10,322 bases of DNA from Comamonadaceae bacterium (lineage in GTDB: Bacteria; Pseudomonadota; Gammaproteobacteria; Burkholderiales; Burkholderiaceae_C). Below are positions 1-6,159 of this stretch, piece by piece. Every line of letters begins with the position of its first letter. Within the stretch, counting starts at the first letter, position 1. Position numbers and translations under genes: made by a program. The stretch is taken from assembly GCA_947460065.1 (NCBI GenBank), contig CANHGF010000057.1, positions 1 through 10,322 of the forward strand, read 5' to 3'. The notes beneath the pieces were generated by a model. The model was given only the letters and a program-made list of their open reading frames with translations. It made no database searches and was not told the DNA's origin.

Positions 1-1015
1 CATCGGTGGCCTGTGTCGTTTCCTGCCGGGCGTGATACGGCCTTGCATGGCCGCCGTCGTAATAGACCCGCATCAGCAACTCGGCCAGCACGCCGGTGCT
101 GATCAGCTGCACGCCGCCCATCACCAGGAAAAAGCCCAGGGCCAACAGTGGCCTTCCGCCCACCGATTCGCCCAGTAGCTTGAGCACCGCCAAATACATC
201 AGCATCAGGCTGCCGATGGCAAACACGCTCAGGCCCAGGCCGCCAAAAAAATGCCCAGGCCGGCTGCCAAAGCGCAGGAAAAAATGCACCGCCAGCAAAT
301 CGACGATCACCCGAAAGGTGCGGCTGATGCCGTATTTGGAGACGCCCGCTTGCCGCGCGCGGTGATTGACCTTTTCTTCGGCCATGCGCGAGGGGCTGGT
401 GACGGTCGCCAACCAGGCCGGGATGAAGCGGTGCATCTCGCCGTAGAGCCGTATGCGGCGCAGCACATCGCCGCGAAACACCTTGAGGCTGCAGCCCAGG
501 TCCTGGAAGTTCAGGCCGCTGACCTTGCGTATCAGGCGGTTGGCGATGCGCGAGGGCAGCTTGCGCAAAATGAAGCCGTCCTGGCGCTGGTGGCGCCAGC
601 CGGCCACCAGATCCAGGTCTTCGGCCAGCAGGCGCGCCACCATGCGCGGGATGTCGCGCGGGTCGTTTTGCAGGTCGCCGTCCATGGTGACGATCACGTC
701 GCCGCGCGCTGCATCAATGCCCGCCTGCATGGCCGCGGTCTGCTTGAAGTTGCGGGCCAGTTCGATCACCCGCACATGCGGGCCCAGGCTGCGCGCGTGC
801 TCGCGCAGGCGCCGGCCGGTGCCGTCGCTGCTGCCGTCATCAACCACGATCAGCTCCCAGGGCTGGCCGTAGTTGGCCAGGGCCTGCTGCACCTCGTCGA
901 TCATCGGTGCCGCGTTGTCGACCTCGTTGTACATCGGCACCACCAGCGACAGGCGGTGGGGTGGCAGCGCCAGAGCCGTTGCGGGGACGATTTGGCTGGG
1001 TGTGGAGCTGTTCAT
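1..1015 (-). CDS. GT2 polyprenyl-phosphate sugar transferase (ArnC/RgtE/DPM1-like), 3' end cut by window
   Basis: This is an inverting family-2 glycosyltransferase of the type that transfers a sugar from a nucleotide donor to a polyprenyl-phosphate carrier on the cytoplasmic face of the inner membrane. The reading frame is open from ATG at 1015 to the window edge (338 codons, no stop). Visible motifs are VVPMYNE (25-31), the nucleotide-binding VVDDGSSDGT (57-66), RNFKQ (88-92) and the metal-binding DGDLQNDP (112-119). A W-R-HQRQD segment and a GCSLKVFR block typical of ArnC-like enzymes follow. Two membrane helices lie near residues 257-280 and 292-316. ArnC-type proteins are about 320 aa and end soon after the second helix, so only a few codons are probably missing. 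The ATG overlaps the stop of the membrane-protein gene (ATGA), so translation is probably coupled. The family is clear; the sugar is not. Undecaprenyl-phosphate-uronate or -glucose are both possible, and the neighbouring epimerase favours a uronic acid. Confidence 0.9.
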   Translation of the reverse strand, partial: MNSSTPSQIVPATALALPPHRLSLVVPMYNEVDNAAPMIDEVQQALANYGQPWELIVVDDGSSDGTGRRLREHARSLGPHVRVIELARNFKQTAAMQAGIDAARGDVIVTMDGDLQNDPRDIPRMVARLLAEDLDLVAGWRHQRQDGFILRKLPSRIANRLIRKVSGLNFQDLGCSLKVFRGDVLRRIRLYGEMHRFIPAWLATVTSPSRMAEEKVNHRARQAGVSKYGISRTFRVIVDLLAVHFFLRFGSRPGHFFGGLGLSVFAIGSLMLMYLAVLKLLGESVGGRPLLALGFFLVMGGVQLISTGVLAELLMRVYYDGGHARPYHARQETTQATD

Positions 1016-1971
1016 GCGGCGCGGGCCTGGTCAGGTGCTGGATCGGATTTCAAAGGAGGTGCGTGGATCAGTTGGGCCAGGGCGGCTGCGCCCAGGGCAA
1101 TGGCCAGGGCGAAAGCGTGGACGGCCAGGGCTGCAGCCACCACCGTGGCCTGTAGCGTATCCGATGCGCGAGCCGCCAGCCAGACGCCGGCCTCGTAGCT
1201 TCCCAGGCCGGCCGGGCCTTGCAGGGGCTGTACCCCGGCCAACTCGCCCCCCAGGGCGGCGCTCAGGCTGCTGGCCAAATCCAGGCCCGATAAACCCATG
1301 ATCAGGCCGCCCGAGGCCAGCACCTTCAGGCTCCAGTTGCCGGCGCTGGCAAGCCAGCCGCTGCGCAGCCAATGGTCGCTGCCTGGCTGTGGCCCTGGCA
1401 CCAGAGCGGGCCAGCGCCTGGCCAGCCAGAGTTGGCCGGGCCTGTGCAGGCAGACCAGCACGGTCACTGCACACAGCAGGAGCAGGCCGCGCGCCACCGG
1501 GCTCCAGGGCAGCAGCAGCACCAGCGCCAGCAGCATCAGTACGGTGGCGTCTTGCAGCCGCCAGGCCAGCAGGCTCGCGCCCGATTCGCGCCAGGGCACG
1601 CCCCAATGGCGGTAGACCAGCCACAGATAACCCGCCTCGCCCGATCGCAGTGGCAGCAAGATCACCGCTGCGTTGTGGGTGAGCACCAACCGCAGGCAGT
1701 GCGCCAGGCCCAAGGGTCGCAGGTGCTGCCACTGGCGCTGCAGGCGCAGCGCGCGCAGGCTGTGGCCGCACACCAGGGCCGCGCCGGCAGCCAGCCAGGC
1801 CCAGGTCGGCAGGCCGCGAGCCTGGCGCATCAGGGCCTCAAAGTCGGCGTGGCGCAGCAGCCAGTGCCAGGCCAGGGCCAGCAGCAACACCGGCAGGCTC
1901 AGACGCAAGCCCATCCACAGCCAGCTGCGTCGCACTGGTGTTGATTCAGATGGGGGATGGGGCAATTGCAT
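1012..1971 (-). CDS. Lysylphosphatidylglycerol-synthase-TM / flippase-like integral membrane protein (UPF0104 type)
   Basis: This is a polytopic inner-membrane protein of about 319 aa with some seven hydrophobic segments. It matches the LPG_synthase_TM (YbhN/UPF0104) family, whose members occur alone or fused to aminoacyl-lipid synthase domains and are suspected lipid or lipid-linked-sugar translocators. Family-like landmarks are the LPLRSGEA motif after the third helix, the WRLQD segment, and a GPAGLGSYEAG loop resembling the conserved P-x-GLG-x-E motif near the C-terminus. I chose ATG at 1971, which puts about 25 residues before the first helix. An in-frame TTG at 2037 would add 22 polar residues and begin only 9 nt after the epimerase stop, but neither start has a strong Shine-Dalgarno. 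The gene lies between the epimerase and the GT2 gene and overlaps the latter by 4 bp, so all three are probably co-transcribed. Translocation of the GT2 product is inference from context. An aminoacyl-lipid role is unlikely because the synthase domain is absent. Confidence 0.82.
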   Translation of the reverse strand: MQLPHPPSESTPVRRSWLWMGLRLSLPVLLLALAWHWLLRHADFEALMRQARGLPTWAWLAAGAALVCGHSLRALRLQRQWQHLRPLGLAHCLRLVLTHNAAVILLPLRSGEAGYLWLVYRHWGVPWRESGASLLAWRLQDATVLMLLALVLLLPWSPVARGLLLLCAVTVLVCLHRPGQLWLARRWPALVPGPQPGSDHWLRSGWLASAGNWSLKVLASGGLIMGLSGLDLASSLSAALGGELAGVQPLQGPAGLGSYEAGVWLAARASDTLQATVVAAALAVHAFALAIALGAAALAQLIHAPPLKSDPAPDQARAA

Positions 1972-2046
1972 GGTCAAGGTGTACAGCTCAGCGTCTGTCT
2001 GGCTGTGAGCGCTGGCCGACGTGATCGCCGACCGCAAGCGCGGCGC

Positions 2047-3042
2047 TCAGGCGATCCGGTGGTATTCAAGGAACCAGTGGGCGAAACGCTGCACGCCTTG
2101 CGCCAGGGGCGTAGCCGGCCGAAAGCCTATCCAGGCGTCCAGGGCGCTGCTGTCGCAGGCGGTGGCGCTCATGTCACCGGGCTGGGCTGGGCGCATGATC
2201 TTGTGGGCGCTGCGGCCCAGGGCGGCCTCCAGTGCGCTGATGAATTCATGCAGCACCACCGGCTGTCCGTTGCCCACATTGAAGACTCGGTAGGGCGCGC
2301 TGCTGCTGCCCAGGCCCGGCCCGGCGCCGGCGGTGGGTAACTTGGCCAGCAGGCGCACGATGGATTCGACCGCATCGCCCACATAGGTGAAGTCACGCAG
2401 GCTTTCGCCCTGGTTGTAGACCTCGATGCTCTGGCCGGCGCAGATGGCCTGGGCAAATTTGTAGGGCGCCATGTCGGGCCGGCCCCAGGGCCCGTACACG
2501 GTAAACAGCCGCACCCCGGTGCAGGGCAGGCCGAACAGGTGGCTGTAGGAATGGGCCATCAGCTCGTTGGCCTTTTTGGTGGCTGCGTACAAGCTGATGG
2601 GCTGATCGACCGATTGGCTCTCAGAAAAAGGCAGCTCGGTGTTGCCGCCGTAGACGCTGGAGCTGCTGGCGTAGACCAGGTGCTCGACCGCATGGTGGCG
2701 GCAGGCCTCGAGCATATTGACGAAGCCCTGCAAATTAGAGTCAGCATAGGCCTGGGGGTTGCTCAGCGAGTAGCGCACGCCCGCTTGGGCTGCCAGGTGC
2801 ACCACCCGCTGCGGCTTGGCTTGTGCAAACAGGGCTTGCAGCTCGGCGCCATGCTCAATGCCCAACTCATGAAATTCAAACCTCGAGTGACGGGCCAATT
2901 CTGCCAAACGCGCCCGCTTGAGACTGACATCGTAGTAGTCGTTGAGGTTGTCCAGACCCACGACCTCATGACCCTGGCTGAGCAGGGCCTGCGCGGTGTG
3001 CATGCCGATAAATCCGGCGGCACCGGTGACGAGGATTTTCAT
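2047..3042 (-). CDS. UDP-glucuronate 4-epimerase (short-chain dehydrogenase/reductase, NAD-dependent)
   Basis: This cytoplasmic NAD-dependent epimerase interconverts UDP-glucuronate and UDP-galacturonate. The 331-residue length is normal for the family. Visible features are the Rossmann motif TGAAGFIG (6-13), the GLDNLNDYYD segment (29-38) seen in the glucuronate-specific branch, HLAAQAGVRYS (82-92), ASSSSVYG (125-132), the catalytic Y152-x3-K156 pair, and TVYGPWGRPDMA (181-192). The YYD and PWGRPDMA signatures separate it from GalE and from dTDP-glucose dehydratases. A Gly/Ser-rich loop at 238-249 is a variable-region insertion. The start is ATG at 3042, preceded by GAAGGAG at 3054-3060 (minus strand, 11 nt spacing). 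It is the first gene of a minus-strand set continuing into the membrane protein and the GT2 gene, so it probably supplies the uronic-acid donor. Other specificities (for example UDP-arabinose) are possible but less likely. Confidence 0.92.
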   Translation of the reverse strand: MKILVTGAAGFIGMHTAQALLSQGHEVVGLDNLNDYYDVSLKRARLAELARHSRFEFHELGIEHGAELQALFAQAKPQRVVHLAAQAGVRYSLSNPQAYADSNLQGFVNMLEACRHHAVEHLVYASSSSVYGGNTELPFSESQSVDQPISLYAATKKANELMAHSYSHLFGLPCTGVRLFTVYGPWGRPDMAPYKFAQAICAGQSIEVYNQGESLRDFTYVGDAVESIVRLLAKLPTAGAGPGLGSSSAPYRVFNVGNGQPVVLHEFISALEAALGRSAHKIMRPAQPGDMSATACDSSALDAWIGFRPATPLAQGVQRFAHWFLEYHRIA

Positions 3043-3122
3043 GGGTTCGATGGCTCCTTCAGCCGCAGGCAGGCTATGGGGCAGTCAAGTGCTTAATGGG
3101 GGAGGGAAGGATTTTAGTGTGC

Positions 3123-3168
3123 GGGTCATTCGCGCAGTGCGGGCGTGACCCGGGGGCTGCTCAGCCCC
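3123..3168 (-). other. Two adjacent inverted repeats at the 3' end of the MmgE/PrpD gene
   Basis: One hairpin pairs GGGGCT (3153-3158) with AGCCCC (3163-3168) around a 4-nt loop and includes the stop codon. The next pairs GGGTCA (3123-3128) with TGACCC (3146-3151), with a few further GC pairs inside. They lie where the minus-strand transcript would end or run on towards the epimerase 118 bp away. Neither is followed by a U-run on the minus strand, so a classical intrinsic terminator is not supported. They could slow RNA decay or assist Rho-dependent termination, or be chance in GC-rich DNA. Confidence 0.35.
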
Positions 3169-4525
3169 TGTCCATCACCGCCAGGGCATCGAACAAGCCG
3201 TCAAAGGTTCGCACGGTCGGAGCCTGCCACATCCAGTCGAGGGCCTGTTTTTGCTGTGTGCTGGACAAAATTGGTTCAAGCAGGGCGCTGAACTTGTCCT
3301 GCGTTTGCTCGGGTGTCATCGCTTTGAGATGGTGGCCTAAGGGCAGGTGCTCCGTTGCTGACAGGGTAGCGCCACAAGCTGTGCTGATGGTCATGCGGCA
3401 GGGAACTTCGGCTGGAAATCTATCTTTAAGGTCCTCGGCAACGCTGACGGCGATGCGGTCGGTCAGGGCGTGCATTTGGGGGTCGCTCAGCTTCTGTGGG
3501 CTGTAGATGTTCTCGGAAAACTGACCATCGATCAGGACGCCGGCCACGATCCAGGGCATGCTGTGGTCTGCCGTTTCCCGATTCAGGGGGTGCCACTTCG
3601 CAGGCTCGCCGGCTGCCTCGCTCAGGGCAAAGGGATAGGTTTCTATCGTGACCTTGGCAATGGTGCGACCGGCCAGGCGCTGGTGCAGTTGGCTGGCCGC
3701 GAGGATGGGCGTCTGCGAGTGGTAGTCACACAGGTAGGCTTTCATGTCCGAGCGTTCGATGCACATCGGATGCTGGCTGCCGTCTCCGAGGGCTTCGATC
3801 TTGAACGGGCCGACCAGATCGAAAAGGCCCCGGTGACCGCTCAGCGGCTCGGCCGGCCCTTCCATGCCCTGCGCCGCCATCAGGCAGACCAGCACGGCAT
3901 TCATGGCCGCATGGCCCGAGGCGCCGGACTTCCACATGGACAGGGCGCCGGTGCGCGCGACGGCCAGTGACACGTTGGCAGTGATGACCATGGACAGAGC
4001 ATGGGCCAACTGCTGGCGCGACAGTTTGAGCAACTGACCTACAGCGACGACATTGGCCAGGCTGACATAAAAGGCATTGTCAATGCCGCGCTCGCGCAGG
4101 TGAGCCCCTTTGAAGACCGCATGAAAGACCTCGTAGGCGCATGCTGCTGCTTGCATTGCATCTCCCAGGGTGCGGCCTTGGGCCTGGGCGATGGCCATGA
4201 TGGCGCTCCAGGTATCGCTTGGGTGTCCGCCGCCTCCAGGAAAGGTGTCTGCTCCGTCGAGGTAGCGCACCATCAAGGCGTTGGTCAGCGTCGCCAATTC
4301 CGGACTGGTTTTAGCGCGCGAACCCATCAACTGGGCCGGTCCATGGAGCCCCGGTCGCAGTGCGAGCTGGCGGGCCATGCGAACCGGTGGCGCATGCACA
4401 GCCGCCATCGCGCAGCCAACCAAATCCACCAGGCGCTGCCGGCAGGCCTGCTCGGTTCGGATTGGCAGGCGGGTGTTGCGCATGTGACAGGCGTAATCGA
4501 CGATTGTTTCGATGATGGGTTCCAT
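3161..4525 (-). CDS. MmgE/PrpD family protein (2-methylcitrate dehydratase / cis-aconitate decarboxylase superfamily)
   Basis: This 454-aa cytoplasmic enzyme belongs to the MmgE/PrpD fold, whose members dehydrate, isomerise or decarboxylate di- and tricarboxylates without an iron-sulfur cluster. Landmarks are YLDGADTFPGGGGHPSD (88-104, with Asp93 and His101), MWKSGASGHAAMNA (197-210, with Lys199), CDYHSQTP (266-273, with His269) and NRETADHSMPW (315-325). The Asp, His, Lys and second His correspond in order to active-site residues described for cis-aconitate decarboxylase, so the protein is probably catalytically competent. The length is normal. The start is ATG at 4525, with AGGA about 8 nt upstream. 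It is divergent from the Bug operon and shares a 183-bp regulatory region with it, suggesting the same pathway and signal. It is not a typical prpD: prpB and prpC are absent. Its substrate cannot be assigned; 2-methylcitrate is unlikely in this context. Confidence 0.88.
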   Translation of the reverse strand: MEPIIETIVDYACHMRNTRLPIRTEQACRQRLVDLVGCAMAAVHAPPVRMARQLALRPGLHGPAQLMGSRAKTSPELATLTNALMVRYLDGADTFPGGGGHPSDTWSAIMAIAQAQGRTLGDAMQAAACAYEVFHAVFKGAHLRERGIDNAFYVSLANVVAVGQLLKLSRQQLAHALSMVITANVSLAVARTGALSMWKSGASGHAAMNAVLVCLMAAQGMEGPAEPLSGHRGLFDLVGPFKIEALGDGSQHPMCIERSDMKAYLCDYHSQTPILAASQLHQRLAGRTIAKVTIETYPFALSEAAGEPAKWHPLNRETADHSMPWIVAGVLIDGQFSENIYSPQKLSDPQMHALTDRIAVSVAEDLKDRFPAEVPCRMTISTACGATLSATEHLPLGHHLKAMTPEQTQDKFSALLEPILSSTQQKQALDWMWQAPTVRTFDGLFDALAVMDRG

Positions 4526-4600
4526 GAGGTCCTGTCGTGGGGATGGTCCGCTTTTAGGTCAAGAATCCTTGCCGCGTAGTCAGCGCTTATTGTGCGTTTA

Positions 4601-4643
4601 ACCCTTGACTGATCCAGGCTGGGCGGGGGCATACACCCTTGAC
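4601..4643. repeat. Direct repeat ACCCTTGAC, two copies 34 bp apart, in the divergent intergenic region
   Basis: Perfect 9-mers lie at 4601-4609 and 4635-4643; the second overlaps the -35 box of the operon promoter. A related box in opposite orientation, GGTCAAG, lies at 4557-4563 on the MmgE/PrpD side. Three CTTGAC-type boxes in 90 bp of a divergent control region could be binding sites for a transcription factor, but the copies are short and one is partly explained by the -35 element. Confidence 0.3.
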
Positions 4644-4667
4644 CCACTGCACAGAGCGAACTATAAA
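4639..4667 (+). promoter_or_regulatory. Sigma70-type promoter for the Bug-dehydratase-flavoprotein operon
   Basis: TTGACC (4639-4644) is separated by exactly 17 bp from TATAAA (4662-4667). Each hexamer differs from the consensus by one base and the spacing is ideal, which stands out in such GC-rich DNA. Transcription would start near 4674, giving a leader of about 35 nt before the Bug gene. A direct repeat overlapping the -35 suggests the promoter may be repressed or activated by a regulator not encoded in this window. Confidence 0.7.
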
Positions 4668-4694
4668 AAGTTATTTAATGGGCGCGCAGTCGCC

Positions 4695-4700
4695 AGGAGG
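4695..4700 (+). promoter_or_regulatory. Shine-Dalgarno AGGAGG that decides the Bug gene start
   Basis: A full-consensus AGGAGG lies 8 nt before ATG at 4709 but only 2 nt before the in-frame ATG at 4703. The spacing favours 4709 as the initiation codon. Confidence 0.75.
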
Positions 4701-4708
4701 AGATGATC

Positions 4709-5695
4709 ATGAATTCACTTTGGTGCCGCAGGGGTGCTGTGCAGTGGCTGGCCGCGCTGGGCTTGGCGGGTGTTTGTGCCGCGGTATCCGCTCAGGGCCA
4801 GGACTATCCGAACCGACCGATTACCCTGATTGTTCCCTTCGCCCCGGGCGGAGGCTCGGACTTGGCCAGTCGGCTGGTTGCCAATGAGTTGTCCAAAGCG
4901 CTGGGACAGCGCATCGTTATTGAAAACAAAGGCGGTGCCGGGGGCAATATTGGCTTTGCCGCTGGTGCCAAGGCGGCGCCCGACGGCTATACGCTGACAA
5001 CCATCACTCAAAACATCACGGTCAATCCGCACCTGACCAAGGACATGCCTTTGGATCCCCTCAAGGATTTGCAGCCGATTGGCGTGATGGTGCAGGTCTA
5101 TTCCATGCTGGTCACCACGCCTTCCCTGCCGGTGACTAATGTGGCCGAGTTGGTTGCCTTCGGCAAGTCGCGACCGGGCGCTTTGACGGGCGGACATGGC
5201 GGTGTGGGCGGTCAGGCCCATTTGTCCATGATGCTGCTGGCCAATGCCGCAGGCTTCAAGGCTGAGTACGTGCCCTACCGCGGTGAGGCGCCCGTCCTGC
5301 TGGACTTGATTGCCGGGCGCACCTCCATGACGGTGCAGTCGCTCGGTGGCCTTGGTCAGCATGTGCAGACCGGTAAGCTCAGGCCCATTGCGGTGACTTC
5401 GCCCACCCGCATGCCCCAATATCCCAATGTGCCAGCCATCGCCGAGACGATCGCTGGCTTTGAGGTGGCAGGCTGGTATGGGCTGGCCGCGCCGGCGGGA
5501 ACGCCCGCGCCCATTGTGCGCCGCATCAGCGAGCAGTTGCGTCTGGTGCTCGAGCAGCCTGAATTGCGCAAAGCGCTGTCGGAGATGGGCTTCGTCGTCA
5601 AGCCCAACTCACCCGATGAGTTTGGAGCGCTGATTCGCAATGACTACCGCCGCATCCAAAAGTTGGTGGCCGACGCAGGGATCAAGCCCGAATGA
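4709..5695 (+). CDS. Bug/TctC-family tripartite tricarboxylate transporter substrate-binding protein
   Basis: This is a periplasmic solute-binding protein (328 aa) of the Bug family, which captures carboxylates and related small acids. It has an Arg-containing N-region, a hydrophobic core (about 11-25) and a likely signal-peptidase site after VSA (residue 28). The mature start shows the family signature YPNRPITLIVPFAPGGGSD (33-51), whose GG-x-x-D loop contacts the ligand carboxylate. Further family landmarks are APDGYTL, EYVPYRGEAPVLLDLIAGR and the C-terminal PDEFGALI segment. It is the first gene of the operon, behind a strong promoter and ribosome-binding site, and its stop overlaps the next start (ATGA). 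No TctA/TctB membrane subunits accompany it, as is common for Bug proteins in Burkholderiales; it may use a shared transporter or act in sensing. The ligand is presumably the substrate of the downstream enzymes; its identity is unknown. Confidence 0.93.
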   Translation: MNSLWCRRGAVQWLAALGLAGVCAAVSAQGQDYPNRPITLIVPFAPGGGSDLASRLVANELSKALGQRIVIENKGGAGGNIGFAAGAKAAPDGYTLTTITQNITVNPHLTKDMPLDPLKDLQPIGVMVQVYSMLVTTPSLPVTNVAELVAFGKSRPGALTGGHGGVGGQAHLSMMLLANAAGFKAEYVPYRGEAPVLLDLIAGRTSMTVQSLGGLGQHVQTGKLRPIAVTSPTRMPQYPNVPAIAETIAGFEVAGWYGLAAPAGTPAPIVRRISEQLRLVLEQPELRKALSEMGFVVKPNSPDEFGALIRNDYRRIQKLVADAGIKPE

Positions 5696-6159
5696 GCGCT
5701 CGAGCCTATCCAGGTCTCACGCGCAAGGTCCTGGTCATCAATGGCTCGAACCTCAATATGCTGGGCACGCGTGAGCCCGAGTTGTACGGGCGCGCCACGC
5801 TCGATGACGTTCGTCAACTGTGCGAACGCACAGCCACCTCGCTGGGCCTTGAGATCGATTTCAGGCAGAGCAACCATGAGGGCGTTTTACTGGACTGGGT
5901 CCATGAAGCCCATGCCATGCGCTCAGCGGTGGTGATCAATCCGGGCGCTTATGCGCGAACCTCGCTGGCCCTGCACGATGCCGTCAAGGCGGTGCAGGTT
6001 CCGGTCATTGAGATTCATATCACCAACACCTATCAGCGCGAGTCCTATCGGCCGCCGTCCTACCTCAGCCGCGCCGCCTTGGGCGTTATTTGCGGGTTCG
6101 GCGTTCAGGTCTACCGCTATGGCTTGATTGCGGTGGCCGACTTGATGGAGCCTGCGTGA
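5692..6159 (+). CDS. aroQ: Type II 3-dehydroquinate dehydratase, divergent (probably catabolic paralogue)
   Basis: This small cytoplasmic dehydratase (155 aa, normal for the dodecameric type II family) would convert 3-dehydroquinate to 3-dehydroshikimate or act on a related compound. Matching the family, Asn20 (GSNLN), Arg27 and Tyr32 (GTREPELYG), the QSNHEG motif (59-64), Asn83 (INPGAY), Glu107 and His109 (EIHITN), Arg120 and the GVICGFG block (131-137) are all present. Departures are Arg89 at the position of the conserved THTS histidine, Ser19 for the usual Pro in GPN, and Val140 for Gly in the GxxGY segment. The catalytic core is thus kept while a substrate-contacting residue is changed. 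The start overlaps the Bug stop (ATGA), with AGGGA 10 nt upstream; the stop overlaps the next start. The housekeeping aroQ of proteobacteria often lies beside accB-accC, so this copy is probably a pathway-specific paralogue. The fold is certain; the exact substrate is not. Confidence 0.9.
   Translation: MSARAYPGLTRKVLVINGSNLNMLGTREPELYGRATLDDVRQLCERTATSLGLEIDFRQSNHEGVLLDWVHEAHAMRSAVVINPGAYARTSLALHDAVKAVQVPVIEIHITNTYQRESYRPPSYLSRAALGVICGFGVQVYRYGLIAVADLMEPA

Noticed and set aside
251..1198. Long plus-strand open frame (about 315 codons) opposite the GT2 gene
   Set aside because: It is antisense to a clearly recognisable glycosyltransferase, has His/Gln/Ala-rich low-complexity composition and no family motif; such frames are expected opposite GC-rich genes.
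1372..1944. Gln-rich plus-strand open frame opposite the membrane protein
   Set aside because: Its composition is the complement of Leu codons of the transmembrane helices; no independent coding signal.
1972..2037. TTG-initiated N-terminal extension of the flippase-like protein
   Set aside because: It adds 22 polar residues from a rare start without a Shine-Dalgarno; ATG at 1971 fits the usual short N-terminus before the first helix. Not fully excluded.
3123..3168. Intrinsic terminator for the MmgE/PrpD gene
   Set aside because: Hairpins are real but no U-tract follows on the minus strand, so they are recorded only as inverted repeats.
4703..4708. ATG at 4703 as start of the first Bug protein
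   Set aside because: Only 2 nt from the AGGAGG; the ATG two codons later has ideal 8-nt spacing.
4715..5419. Minus-strand open frame of about 234 codons opposite the first Bug gene
   Set aside because: Antisense shadow of a protein with unmistakable Bug motifs; His/Gln-rich with no recognisable fold.
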